A model generated the notes under the pieces. It was not told where the DNA came from and made no database searches. It saw only the letters and a program-made list of their open reading frames with translations. Shown here piece after piece: positions 1 to 6,653 of a DNA stretch of 7,344 bases. How positions within the stretch are numbered: position 1 is the first letter of the stretch; every line of letters begins with the position of its first letter. The DNA comes from an uncultured Lachnospiraceae bacterium. Its GTDB lineage: Bacteria; Bacillota; Clostridia; Lachnospirales; Lachnospiraceae. The stretch is from contig USKC01000156.1 of the NCBI GenBank assembly GCA_900555195.1, positions 1 to 7,344 on the forward strand. Reading direction: 5' to 3'. The translations under genes and the position numbers were made by a program.

Positions 1-90
1 GCCCCGGCAAAGAACATCCGGCGCCCGGAGGATACCGAAGAGCATGTGCATACGGCGCCTTCCTGCTTGGGTGTTTATTACGAATATTAA
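1..90 (+). CDS. Possible C-terminal end of an upstream gene (partial)
   Basis: Frame 1 is open from the window edge to TAA at 88-90 and would encode a 29-residue tail ending in CLGVYYEY. The GC-rich composition falls sharply to AT-rich just at this stop, as expected where a gene ends and a promoter region begins. The tail is too short to assign a family. An alternative is a leftward gene starting at the complement of 49-51 (MHMLFGILRAPD...), which has AGGAAGG six bases upstream on that strand, so orientation is not settled. Confidence 0.35.
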   Translation, partial: APAKNIRRPEDTEEHVHTAPSCLGVYYEY

Positions 91-121
91 TAAAAATTTA
101 TTGTAAATCAATAAAAATATA

Positions 122-150
122 TTGACTTTCAATGTGCTATATGATATTTT
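122..150 (+). promoter_or_regulatory. Promoter with extended -10, upstream of the lipoprotein-like gene
   Basis: TTGACT at 122-127 is followed, after 17 bases, by TATTTT at 145-150. TG at 142-143 one base before the -10 makes an extended -10 element. The region just upstream is very AT-rich and contains a 7-bp inverted repeat (TTTATTG 97-103, CAATAAA 109-115) that could be an UP-like or operator element. Transcription would begin near 157 and could serve the gene at 194 and the module behind it, since no terminator is seen before 594. Confidence 0.55.
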
Positions 151-193
151 TCTATCAGAAGAGGGAAAATTGGCAGTTAATGGGGAAGTTGTT

Positions 194-483
194 ATGGAGA
201 GAAGAAAAGGAAGATGGAAGATTGGGAGAATTGGGATCTGCTTTTTGGTGGGATTACTTCTCCTTACAGGGGGTGTATGGAAGGCGTGGAGGAAACTGTT
301 ACGCTAGAGGATGAACGGTGGATAAATCAGATTTTATCCGGGTTATCTGTGGATAGAGCGTATTATCCGGAGCTATCCGAAAACGTGCGGCTTGGCAGAT
401 ATGCGCAGGGGGATGGTTCCCGGATGTACCTTCTGTATGATGGGACAAAAGGACGCTTGTATGTAATCGAATCTTTTCTGTGA
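194..483 (+). pseudogene. Small lipoprotein-like gene split by a frameshift at a G run
   Basis: ATG at 194 has GGGGAAG at 182-188, five bases upstream. Its frame encodes a basic n-region (MERRKGRWKIGR) and a hydrophobic stretch (ICFLVGLLLLTG), which reads as a secretion signal, but stops at 305-307. The frame continuing to TGA at 481-483 encodes a protein-like body (VTLEDERWINQILSGLS... to ...YDGTKGRLYVIESFL). The two frames meet at GGGGG (269-273). Three G instead of five would join them as LLTGC, a perfect lipobox with Cys as first mature residue, followed by MEGVEETV; six G would give LLTGGC. As written, the protein would be a 37-residue fragment. The cause could be a real mutation, slippage at the G run, or a sequencing error. 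The family is not recognised. If repaired, the product would be a membrane-anchored extracellular lipoprotein of about 95 residues. Confidence 0.55.
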
Positions 484-525
484 AGGGAAGGATAAATCGA
501 ATCATCTGTGGGGGAGAGAGTGAAG

Positions 526-574
526 AATGCGCCGGATCGCGCATTATCCGATTTCCTCAGCGCAAAAGCGCATT
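526..574 (+). promoter_or_regulatory. Leader with alternative hairpins before the DUF2975 gene
   Basis: AATGCGC (526-532) pairs perfectly with GCGCATT at 539-545 across a six-base loop, and equally well with a second GCGCATT at 568-574. The second copy can instead form a tight GCGC-AAAA-GCGC hairpin (560-571). The copy at 568-574 lies six bases before the GGAGG (580-584) of the next gene. The pairings are directly visible; a regulatory role is inference. No T-run follows either stem, so this is not an ordinary terminator. Confidence 0.4.
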
Positions 575-593
575 GGAATGGAGGTATGAATGT

Positions 594-1043
594 ATGAAAG
601 ACAAAACCTTGATTAAAGGCACCAAATTGCTGCTGGATCTGATGTTTTATGCCGGAGTGTTAGTCATAGCGACGCTCCCCATATCTGTACGGATATATGG
701 ACGGATCAATTCCTATTTTGCCCAGTATTATATTCAGCTGATTCTGCTTTTTGCCGTATCAGGCATCCTGGCGGAACTGATCCTTCTGGAACTGCGCCGT
801 ATGTTTCGGACGGTAATTGCAAATGACTGTTTTGTGGAGGCGAATGTGAAGAGTTTAAACCGGATGGGAACGTATAGTTTCCTGATCGCTTTGGTGACAG
901 CCGGAAGAATGACTCTGTATCTGACGCCTGCAGTGATGATTATTATCCTGGTATTTCTGATCGCCGGTCTGTTCAGCAAAGTGCTTGGAAGAGTATTTGA
1001 ACGGGCTGTGGAATACAAGCTGGAAAATGATCTGACGATATAG
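594..1043 (+). CDS. DUF2975 family membrane protein
   Basis: This 149-residue integral membrane protein has four predicted helices (about 11-31, 46-66, 92-110 and 113-130). Between helices 2 and 3 it carries the conserved stretch of the DUF2975 family, RRMFRTVIANDCFVEANVKSLNRMG (key residues R69, F80, V81, N84, L88), and it ends in ENDLTI, typical of this family. The start at 594 is preferred because GGAGG lies at 580-584, nine bases upstream; the frame is open back to a GTG at 480, but that extension is not membrane-like and has no comparable site. Its stop overlaps the ribosome binding site of the XRE gene, so the two are surely cotranscribed. The family's molecular function is unknown. From memory, B. 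subtilis YoaS and YozG form a similar pair. The membrane protein may influence the activity of its partner regulator, but that is inference. Confidence 0.85.
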   Translation: MKDKTLIKGTKLLLDLMFYAGVLVIATLPISVRIYGRINSYFAQYYIQLILLFAVSGILAELILLELRRMFRTVIANDCFVEANVKSLNRMGTYSFLIALVTAGRMTLYLTPAVMIIILVFLIAGLFSKVLGRVFERAVEYKLENDLTI

Positions 1044-1053
1044 GAGGTAGAAC

Positions 1054-1275
1054 ATGGCGATCGTGATAAATCTGGACGTGATGATGGCCAAAAGAAAAAA
1101 AGGCCTGACAGAACTGGCCGGAGAAGTGGATATTACCCTGGCCAATCTGTCCATATTGAAAAATAATAAAGCAAAAGCTGTGCGGCTGTCCACACTCAAT
1201 GCGATCTGTAAGGCGCTGGACTGTCAGCCCGGAGATATCTTGCAGTATGTGGAGGATGAGCCGGAGGAATCCTGA
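1054..1275 (+). CDS. Short XRE/Cro-type DNA-binding regulator (YozG-like)
   Basis: This 73-residue protein is almost entirely a helix-turn-helix domain. After a short strand (AIVINLDVMMAKRK), LTELAGEVDITLANLSILKNN forms the helix-turn-helix, with LANLSILKNNKAKA as recognition region, and RLSTLNAICKALDCQPGDILQYV is the closing part typical of Cro/C1-like YozG proteins. AGGAGG at 1042-1047 overlaps the stop of the DUF2975 gene and sits six bases before the ATG. It has no sensor domain, so any signal must come from a partner, most simply the cotranscribed DUF2975 membrane protein. Likely targets are its own operon and neighbouring membrane protein genes; none can be shown from the sequence. Family assignment is firm, the regulated genes are unknown. 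Confidence 0.88.
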   Translation: MAIVINLDVMMAKRKKGLTELAGEVDITLANLSILKNNKAKAVRLSTLNAICKALDCQPGDILQYVEDEPEES

Positions 1276-1315
1276 ACCGGATACGGAACGCCTTGGAGCG
1301 GGAAAGGAAAATGGT

Positions 1316-2863
1316 ATGGAAACAGAGAGATTCATGAATTCGGATTATGGGCACATGATGACAAGGCAGGAAGGAAAAACAACGAAATCTTTAAGCGAAC
1401 GCAGGCTGTTCATGAGGAAGAATTTTTCATTTTTTGGCGGGGCGAGTATTCTGTATGCAGTTTTTCTGACCTTTTGCCTGTACCGGAATGCTTCGGGGAT
1501 AACCTACCCTTTTTTCGTCGCTGGAACCCTTGTCTATTTTTACTTATGTACCAAAAAGTCAGGGGTTCCATGGAAAGCAGACGGCATTTTTTATCTGGCA
1601 AGCATTGAACTTCTGGGAATTTCCGTATTTTTGACAGATAATGTGTATATTCTTTTTTTTACCAAAATGGCCATTTTTCTCCTTATGCTGAGCATGGCGC
1701 TTCATCAGTATCTGGATGAGAGAGGATGGACGTTTTCCAAATACCTGACAGCGCTCTGTCAGGGGCTGCTCGAGACGGTCGGATGTATCGCATCTCCTGT
1801 AAATGATGGAATGCAGTGGCTGAAGGAAAGGGAGAAGGAGCGGAACGGAAAAGGGCGCTATATTCTTCTTGGACTTCTCATTCTTCTGCCGCTGCTCGTG
1901 GTGATTCTGCTTCTTCTTATGACAGCGGATGCAGTTTTTGAAAGGCTCATCAGTAATATAGTGGACTATCTGAGAATCTGGGACGTGATCTGTATCCTGT
2001 TCATGATCGCAGCGGCTTTCTTTCTCTCCTATAGCTTTATTGCCATGCTGAACGAAGGGACGGTAAAAGAGAACTGTACAAAAAAGAAGGAACAGGAACC
2101 GGTGCTCGCCATCACCTTTACGTCCGTTATCACGGCTGTATATTTGATCTTCTGCGGTATACAGGTGATATACTTGTTTTTGCAGAAAGGAGATATCCCA
2201 GGCGGATATTCCTATGCTTCTTATGCGAGACAGGGATTTTTTCAGCTGCTGGCGGTCTGCATCATCAACTTGGCAATCGTTCTGATCTGTCTTTCCTTAT
2301 TTAGGGAAAGTAAAGTTTTAAAAGCGATACTCACAGTATTGTCTCTGTGTACTTATGTGATGATCGCGTCCAGCGCATATCGTATGCTTTTGTATATTGG
2401 GTACAGGCAGCTCACTTTCCTGAGAATTCTCGTTCTGTGGGCTTTAGCAGTCCTCTGCATTATGCTGGCAGGCGTTATTTACAGTATTTTCCGCCCTGGT
2501 TTTTCTCTTTTTCGCTATCTTCTGGCGGTTCTTACGGTCTGCTACATCATACTGGCTTTTGCCAAGCCGGATTACTGGACGGCAAAGTATAATATGTCAT
2601 TCGTAAACAGAGGAACAGAAGCGCTGCAGTCCCCGGATGAAGAATTTTATGAAGACTTTTCTTATCTTGCGCACCTGTCCGCAGATGCGGCGCCGGTTCT
2701 GGCCAGCGATGAGAACTACTTTTATCTGAGACAGCGTTCGGGCGACATGATGGAATATTACGAAAGGATGGAAAACCGCGCAGAGAAGATTGGAATCCGT
2801 AACTTTAATCTGTCCCGTTATCTGGCAGGGCAGGCGGTTGAAAAAATGCAGCAGGCGGATTGA
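1316..2863 (+). CDS. Large polytopic membrane protein, DUF4153/DUF4173 type
   Basis: This 515-residue protein has about eleven predicted helices (roughly residues 40-56, 62-78, 89-106, 111-129, 182-204, 221-244, 263-287, 307-328, 336-359, 366-389 and 397-416) and a soluble C-terminal tail of about 100 residues. Family-like segments are LLLLMTADAVFERL after helix 5, YARQGFFQLLAVCIINLAIVL (303-323), and the tail with DFSYLAHLSADAAPVL and GIRNFNLSRYLAGQ. The open frame extends back to 1199 inside the XRE gene; ATG 1316 is chosen because it lies after that gene's stop, with GGAAAGG at 1301-1307 upstream. ATG 1334 is an alternative. It begins 40 bases behind the XRE gene, consistent with one operon; DUF2975, XRE and DUF4153/4173 genes recur together in Clostridia as I recall. 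No enzymatic activity or substrate can be assigned. Confidence 0.8.
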   Translation: METERFMNSDYGHMMTRQEGKTTKSLSERRLFMRKNFSFFGGASILYAVFLTFCLYRNASGITYPFFVAGTLVYFYLCTKKSGVPWKADGIFYLASIELLGISVFLTDNVYILFFTKMAIFLLMLSMALHQYLDERGWTFSKYLTALCQGLLETVGCIASPVNDGMQWLKEREKERNGKGRYILLGLLILLPLLVVILLLLMTADAVFERLISNIVDYLRIWDVICILFMIAAAFFLSYSFIAMLNEGTVKENCTKKKEQEPVLAITFTSVITAVYLIFCGIQVIYLFLQKGDIPGGYSYASYARQGFFQLLAVCIINLAIVLICLSLFRESKVLKAILTVLSLCTYVMIASSAYRMLLYIGYRQLTFLRILVLWALAVLCIMLAGVIYSIFRPGFSLFRYLLAVLTVCYIILAFAKPDYWTAKYNMSFVNRGTEALQSPDEEFYEDFSYLAHLSADAAPVLASDENYFYLRQRSGDMMEYYERMENRAEKIGIRNFNLSRYLAGQAVEKMQQAD

Positions 2864-2952
2864 TTATTTTCCTACGGCCAAACCGCCCATGAAGAAGGAA
2901 GTACCAGAGGGATGGCGAGTGTGAGGGAATATAGGGGGCAGAACAGTAACGA

Positions 2953-2981
2953 TTGACAGTCAGGACATAATATCGTATCCT
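2953..2981 (+). promoter_or_regulatory. Promoter of the lipoprotein gene at 3026
   Basis: A perfect -35, TTGACA at 2953-2958, is followed after 17 bases by TATCCT at 2976-2981, a four-of-six -10. The start point would be near 2988, giving a leader of about 38 bases. This indicates that the lipoprotein gene is transcribed separately from the DUF4153/4173 gene, although no strong terminator is seen between 2864 and 2952. Confidence 0.55.
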
Positions 2982-3013
2982 GAATTTAGAACACAAAATT
3001 TTCACAATTCAGG
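2979..3013 (+). repeat. 8-bp inverted repeat linking -10 region and ribosome binding site
   Basis: CCTGAATT (2979-2986) and AATTCAGG (3006-3013) are perfect inverted repeats separated by 19 bases. The left arm starts inside the -10 box and the right arm overlaps the AGGAGG (3011-3016) of the next gene. It could be an operator for a dimeric regulator, or an RNA stem hiding the ribosome binding site if transcription begins upstream. Confidence 0.45.
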
Positions 3014-3025
3014 AGGAAAATACTT

Positions 3026-3658
3026 ATGAAGAAGAAAGCAACCGCCGTGATTGCTGCGTGTATGGCAATTGTCCTGACTGCATGTATAGGAAGTTTTGAT
3101 GCCAGTAAATATGTGGAAGGAGCCTTGAAGAATATTTATCTCGGCGATGCTTCGACCTATATGGAATTGGTGGATATTACAGAGGAAGAAGCTGCTGCGG
3201 AATATGAATCGGGAATTGAAGTGGAAGCGGACTTTTTCCTTCAGTATTGTGGAATCCCATCGGTTTCCAATGATGTGTATCAGCAGATTGTGGATATGTA
3301 CAAGAACATTTACCAACATTCCAAATTTGAAGTGCAGGAAGCGGTGAAAAATGGGAATGATTATAATGTGGAGGTATTGATCAGCCCCATTGATATCATT
3401 GTGAAAAATACGGATGCCATTTCTACTACAATTGATGATTTTATAGCGACGATGAATCCGGATGATTACGCGGATGAACAGAGTGCATATGATGCGGTTA
3501 TGGTCAGCATCGTGGATCTGATCAATGCGGATATGGAGAATCTGGGATATGAAGATGAGATATCCGTGATCGTTAAGGTGGAGCAGGATGAGAACGGATA
3601 TTATGGTCTCAGCAGCGACGCAATCGGGCAGCTGGATCAGGAAATCATCGCATATTAA
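3026..3658 (+). CDS. Secreted lipoprotein of unknown function
   Basis: This 210-residue protein begins with a classical lipoprotein signal, MKKKATAVIAACMAIVLTAC, with lipobox L17-T18-A19-C20. The protein is therefore expected to be lipidated at C20 and anchored on the outer face of the membrane. The mature part is acidic and predicted mostly helical (SKYVEGALKNIYLGDASTYMELVDITEEEA...), with no transmembrane helix and no catalytic motif I can recognise. A pattern of a short repeated-helix domain followed by VEVLISPIDIIVKN and a C-terminal ISVIVKVEQDENGYYGLS strand region suggests a small NTF2-like or similar ligand-binding fold, but this is a guess. AGGAGG at 3011-3016 is nine bases before the ATG. 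The gene has its own promoter and is closed by a strong terminator, so it is monocistronic. Confidence 0.85.
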   Translation: MKKKATAVIAACMAIVLTACIGSFDASKYVEGALKNIYLGDASTYMELVDITEEEAAAEYESGIEVEADFFLQYCGIPSVSNDVYQQIVDMYKNIYQHSKFEVQEAVKNGNDYNVEVLISPIDIIVKNTDAISTTIDDFIATMNPDDYADEQSAYDAVMVSIVDLINADMENLGYEDEISVIVKVEQDENGYYGLSSDAIGQLDQEIIAY

Positions 3659-3683
3659 TTCAAATATTGTGTTTCGCTGTCAG

Positions 3684-3715
3684 AAAATAGCCGAGCGGTT
3701 GCCCGGCTATTTTTT
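3684..3715 (+). terminator. Rho-independent terminator of the lipoprotein gene
   Basis: AAAATAGCCG (3684-3693) and CGGCTATTTT (3704-3713) form a perfect 10-bp stem with a ten-base loop, running into T at 3710-3715. It lies 25 bases after the lipoprotein stop and separates it from the HD-domain gene. Confidence 0.88.
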
Positions 3716-3759
3716 AAAAGGCGGTATTCTCTTTAAAAATAACAGTTGGAGAAAGAGAT

Positions 3760-4605
3760 ATGGAAAAGAAGGGAAGAAATGGGCTCAGGCTCATTATGGG
3801 AATTACATTTGGAATCTATCTTGGATATTCGGCCTGTAAAGTAGGGGATTACTGGAACAGGCCTGAACTGTATCAGACGGCTTCGGCCCCGTGGTATACA
3901 CAGATTCTTCTGAATACCGTACTTTTCGGCGCCCTTCTGCTGTTGGAAGCTCTTCTTTATCTGCTTTTTCTGTCCGTTTACAAAAGAAAAAAAGCGGCAG
4001 TCCGAAAAGGATTTGAGCCGGAGCAGTTTCTTGCCTTTCTAGGCATCGCAGAAAAGCTGAAATCTGTACCCAGACATTGTGTGACTTCTGACGGGGCGGC
4101 GGAAAGCGTGGCGGCACATTGTTGGAGAATGGCACTTATGGCGCTTCTTCTGAAAGATGAATTGGGGGAGGCGGACATGGATAAAGTGATCCGGATGAGC
4201 CTGCTGCATGATATTGGGGAAGCGGTAACGGGAGACATTCCCACCTTTGAAAAAACCGGACAGAATGAGAAAACGGAAAAAGAAGCGGTGAAGGGCCTTC
4301 TGGAACGGATTCCGGAATCGCTTTGCCTGGAGTTTACCGCCCTGTTTGAAGAGATGGAAGCGCTTGAAACAAAAGAAGCCAGGATCTATAAGGCGCTTGA
4401 TAAGCTGGAGGCGGTCATTTCCCATAATGAAAGCGATATCCGAACCTGGCTGCCTCTGGAATATGAATTGCAGAAAACCTATGCGGCGAAGAGCGTTCAG
4501 GGATTTCCATTTTTGGAAAAACTTCAGGAGCATTCAGTCCGGATAACAGAAAAGAAGATAGAGGATTATCGAAGGCAGGAGCACATAGTCCGGCAGGAAC
4601 CGTAA
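3760..4605 (+). CDS. Membrane-anchored HD-domain phosphohydrolase (HDDC2/YfbR-like)
   Basis: This 281-residue protein has two parts. Residues 1-76 hold two predicted helices (about 9-25 and 49-73) flanking DYWNRPELYQTASAPWYT. Residues 86-270 form an HD domain of the HDDC2/YfbR-like type: R105, ESVAAHCWRMALMALLL with H120, the LLHDIGEAVTGDIPTF motif with H150, D151 and E154, and ALDKLEAVI with D214. The metal-binding set H...HD...D is complete, so it should be an active metal-dependent phosphohydrolase; relatives hydrolyse deoxynucleoside monophosphates, but this substrate is not proven here. The catalytic domain would face the cytoplasm beside the basic KRKKAAVRK segment. HDDC2 relatives are normally soluble proteins of around 200 residues, so the membrane part is an addition. 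GGAG at 3748-3751 lies eight bases before the ATG. It converges with the ATPase gene. Confidence 0.82.
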   Translation: MEKKGRNGLRLIMGITFGIYLGYSACKVGDYWNRPELYQTASAPWYTQILLNTVLFGALLLLEALLYLLFLSVYKRKKAAVRKGFEPEQFLAFLGIAEKLKSVPRHCVTSDGAAESVAAHCWRMALMALLLKDELGEADMDKVIRMSLLHDIGEAVTGDIPTFEKTGQNEKTEKEAVKGLLERIPESLCLEFTALFEEMEALETKEARIYKALDKLEAVISHNESDIRTWLPLEYELQKTYAAKSVQGFPFLEKLQEHSVRITEKKIEDYRRQEHIVRQEP

Positions 4606-4640
4606 AAATCGTAACCGTTCAGAAAGGTCTGAACGGTTAC
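4604..4640 (-). terminator. Terminator of the ATPase gene, shared hairpin with the convergent HD gene
   Basis: GTAACCGTTCAG (4611-4622) and CTGAACGGTTAC (4629-4640) form a perfect 12-bp stem with a six-base loop. Read leftward it is followed by GA and five T (4608-4604), a proper terminator ten bases after the ATPase stop. Read rightward the hairpin follows the HD gene stop by five bases but is trailed by TAGGAATC, so it is weak in that direction. The T-tract overlaps the HD gene stop codon. Confidence 0.85.
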
Positions 4641-4649
4641 TAGGAATCT

Positions 4650-6515
4650 TTAATCTCTATATTTCAATAAAAGCGCTGAGTTGACAATAACGATAACAGA
4701 ACCGGCATTATGTACCAAGGCACCGACGACAGGATTCAGGATTCCTGTGATAGCCAGGATAATGGCGATGAAATTCAACGTCATGGAGAAGGTCAGATTA
4801 CATTTAATTGTGAGCATCATCCGCTTGGAAAGCCGGAGCAGGTGCGGAAGCATGTGGATTTCATCATTTACAAGGGCAATATCTGCAGCGTCCACAGCGA
4901 TATCACTGCCGATTCCTCCCATTGCAATTCCAACATTGGCCTTTTTCAGAGCCGGCGCATCGTTAATGCCATCTCCCATCATGCAGACCAAGCCCCCGTC
5001 CTTCTGACAGTTTTCGATCCAGTCCAGCTTCTCTTCAGGAAGGCAGCCGGCCTTGAACTGGTCAATGTGAAGCAATTCGGCGATATGCCTGGCGGCATTC
5101 TCGTGATCTCCGGTCAGCAGAACAGGTATAATCCCTGTATCTTTTACTCCCTGTATGGTAAGGGCAGCATCCTGCCGAAGGGTATCTGACAGGGCGATAA
5201 TTCCGGCCAGCTTTTGGTCCGCTGCGATCCAGATCAGGGTACAGCCGTCATCGAGATACGCGGCAGCCTTTTCCCAGGCATAAGAAGGAATGGAAACCTC
5301 GTTTTCTTTAAGAAGCGCAGGATTTCCCGCCAGAATTTCCTTATTCCGGCACAGGCAGCGCACGCCGCGGCCGGGGATCATCTGGAACGCTTCCTCGTGT
5401 GGGATGTCGTCCCCTATGCTGTCCCGATAGCTTTGAACGACCGCTTTTCCCAGAGGATGTTCGGAGCGAAGTTCTGCGCATGCTGCATAGGCATATAGTT
5501 CTTTTTCATCCATATTCTGAGTGAGCGTACAGACCGCCGTCACCTGGGGAGCGCCGTAAGTGAGCGTTCCCGTTTTATCAAACGTGATATGCGTTACGTT
5601 TGACAGACGCTCCAGCGCATCTCCCTCCCGCACCAGGAATCCATGCTTTGTAGCGTTTCCAATAGCGGCCATGATGGCAGTCGGCGTGGCGAGAACAAGA
5701 GCGCATGGACAGAAAACGACCAGGATGGTGACCGCGCGGATAATCTGTCCTGTCAGAATCCAGGTGATAGCCGCTGCACAGAGGGCAATCACAACGATCC
5801 ATGTGGCCCAGCGATCCGCTATGCCGACAATTTTTGCTTTTCCGGCATCGGTAGACTGGACGAGACGGATCATCCTTTGAATGGAACTGTCCTCTCCCAC
5901 CTTTGTGGCATACATATCAAAGGATCCGAATTGGTTAACCGTACCGCTGGATACTTCATCGCCTGCGCTTTTGTCCACAGGGAGAGATTCTCCGGTCATG
6001 ACAGCTTGGTCGATGGAAGTCTGACCGGAATGAATGACTCCGTCGACCGGAATGGCCTCTCCGGGCAGGACGCGCAGCAGATCGCCAACCTGTACCGCTT
6101 CTGCAGGTATAATTTCTTCCTTCTCCCCGGTTATCCGACGTGCCGTGCGGGGAGTGAGATGAACCAGCTTCTCGATTCCCTCTCTGGCCTTGGCCACAGT
6201 CAGATCTTCCAGCAGAGCTCCCAGCTGCATGATGAAAGCGACTTCTCCGGCAGCAAAGGTTTCACCGATGATGACAGACGCAATCAGAGCGATGGATACG
6301 AGCATGTCTGCCTTGATATCCAATTCCGTCACAAGAGCGATCACCGCTTCCAAAATGATCGGGATGCCGCAAAGAAGAATGGCGATCCAGGCCATATCGA
6401 AGGGAAAGGGCGAAAAACCGAAGATACTTGCGAGCAGAGAAAGCCCGGAGAGAACAAGAAAGATGATGTCCCGCTTTATGCCGCCCCATTCCAATAGGTG
6501 TTCCAGCTTTTTCAA
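4650..6515 (-). CDS. PIB-type heavy-metal-exporting P-type ATPase
   Basis: This 621-residue membrane pump uses ATP to move metal ions out of the cytoplasm. Counting from the chosen TTG start, it has helices 1-4 (about 17-105), the actuator motif TGES (174-177), the metal-binding CPC of helix 6 (269-271), phosphorylated D313 in DKTGTLT, the HP motif of the nucleotide domain (353-354), TGD (468-470), GDGIND (514-519), and a last helix with HNAGSVIVIVNSALLL (from 602). No N-terminal GMxCxxC metal domain is present. The helix-8 signature is neither the MxxSS of Cu(I) ATPases nor the Asp-containing Zn/Cd type, so the metal is unassigned. The frame is open upstream to an ATG at 6662, but that lies in the promoter spacer; TTG at 6515 with GGGGG seven bases before it fits the usual family length. 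The CsoR gene lies upstream. Confidence 0.92.
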   Translation of the reverse strand: MKKLEHLLEWGGIKRDIIFLVLSGLSLLASIFGFSPFPFDMAWIAILLCGIPIILEAVIALVTELDIKADMLVSIALIASVIIGETFAAGEVAFIMQLGALLEDLTVAKAREGIEKLVHLTPRTARRITGEKEEIIPAEAVQVGDLLRVLPGEAIPVDGVIHSGQTSIDQAVMTGESLPVDKSAGDEVSSGTVNQFGSFDMYATKVGEDSSIQRMIRLVQSTDAGKAKIVGIADRWATWIVVIALCAAAITWILTGQIIRAVTILVVFCPCALVLATPTAIMAAIGNATKHGFLVREGDALERLSNVTHITFDKTGTLTYGAPQVTAVCTLTQNMDEKELYAYAACAELRSEHPLGKAVVQSYRDSIGDDIPHEEAFQMIPGRGVRCLCRNKEILAGNPALLKENEVSIPSYAWEKAAAYLDDGCTLIWIAADQKLAGIIALSDTLRQDAALTIQGVKDTGIIPVLLTGDHENAARHIAELLHIDQFKAGCLPEEKLDWIENCQKDGGLVCMMGDGINDAPALKKANVGIAMGGIGSDIAVDAADIALVNDEIHMLPHLLRLSKRMMLTIKCNLTFSMTLNFIAIILAITGILNPVVGALVHNAGSVIVIVNSALLLKYRD

Positions 6516-6522
6516 AAAAATT

Positions 6523-6530
6523 CCCCCTTC
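6523..6530 (-). promoter_or_regulatory. Ribosome binding site that decides the TTG start of the ATPase
   Basis: On the - strand GAAGGGGG (6530-6523) lies seven bases before TTG (6515-6513). No in-frame ATG exists between the predicted transcription start near 6647 and this point. An out-of-frame ATG just upstream opens only MVHQKGEFF before a stop that overlaps the TTG codon. Confidence 0.7.
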
Positions 6531-6610
6531 TGATGTACCATCGCCGGCCCGAAGAAAAATGTGGAGTAAAAGGCAGGCGATAGAAAATAGATAGAATCGT
6601 ATTAAAATAA

Positions 6611-6640
6611 CAATATACCTATATGGGTATATGTATATTG
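6611..6640 (-). promoter_or_regulatory. Nested palindrome in the ATPase leader, probable CsoR operator
   Basis: ATATACC (6613-6619) and GGTATAT (6626-6632) are perfect inverted repeats around a six-base centre, resembling the TACCC...GGGTA pattern of CsoR operators. A second pair, CAATATAC (6611-6618) and GTATATTG (6633-6640), encloses it. The site lies about 7-36 bases inside the predicted transcript, where a bound repressor would block early elongation. The RNA could also fold as a hairpin. CsoR binding is inferred from the neighbouring regulator gene. Confidence 0.6.
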
Positions 6641-6653
6641 TTTGCTCAGCTAT

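Noticed and set aside
480..593. N-terminal extension of the DUF2975 protein from GTG 480
   Set aside because: The extra 38 residues are not membrane-like, the codon lacks a ribosome binding site, and ATG 594 has GGAGG nine bases upstream and matches the family start.
1199..1315. N-terminal extension of the DUF4153/4173 protein from 1199
   Set aside because: It would lie in another frame of the XRE gene; ATG 1316 follows that gene's stop and has a plausible ribosome binding site.
2864..2952. Terminator after the DUF4153/4173 gene
   Set aside because: Only weak complementarity (GGCGG with CCGCC, CGG-CCAAA-CCG) without a T-run is present.
3716..3747. Separate promoter for the HD-domain gene
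   Set aside because: The stretch is AT-rich, but no -35/-10 pair with acceptable spacing was found after the terminator.
5643..6497. 284-residue + strand frame opposite the ATPase gene
   Set aside because: It is the antisense shadow of a fully motif-supported ATPase; its composition is not protein-like and it has no start signals.
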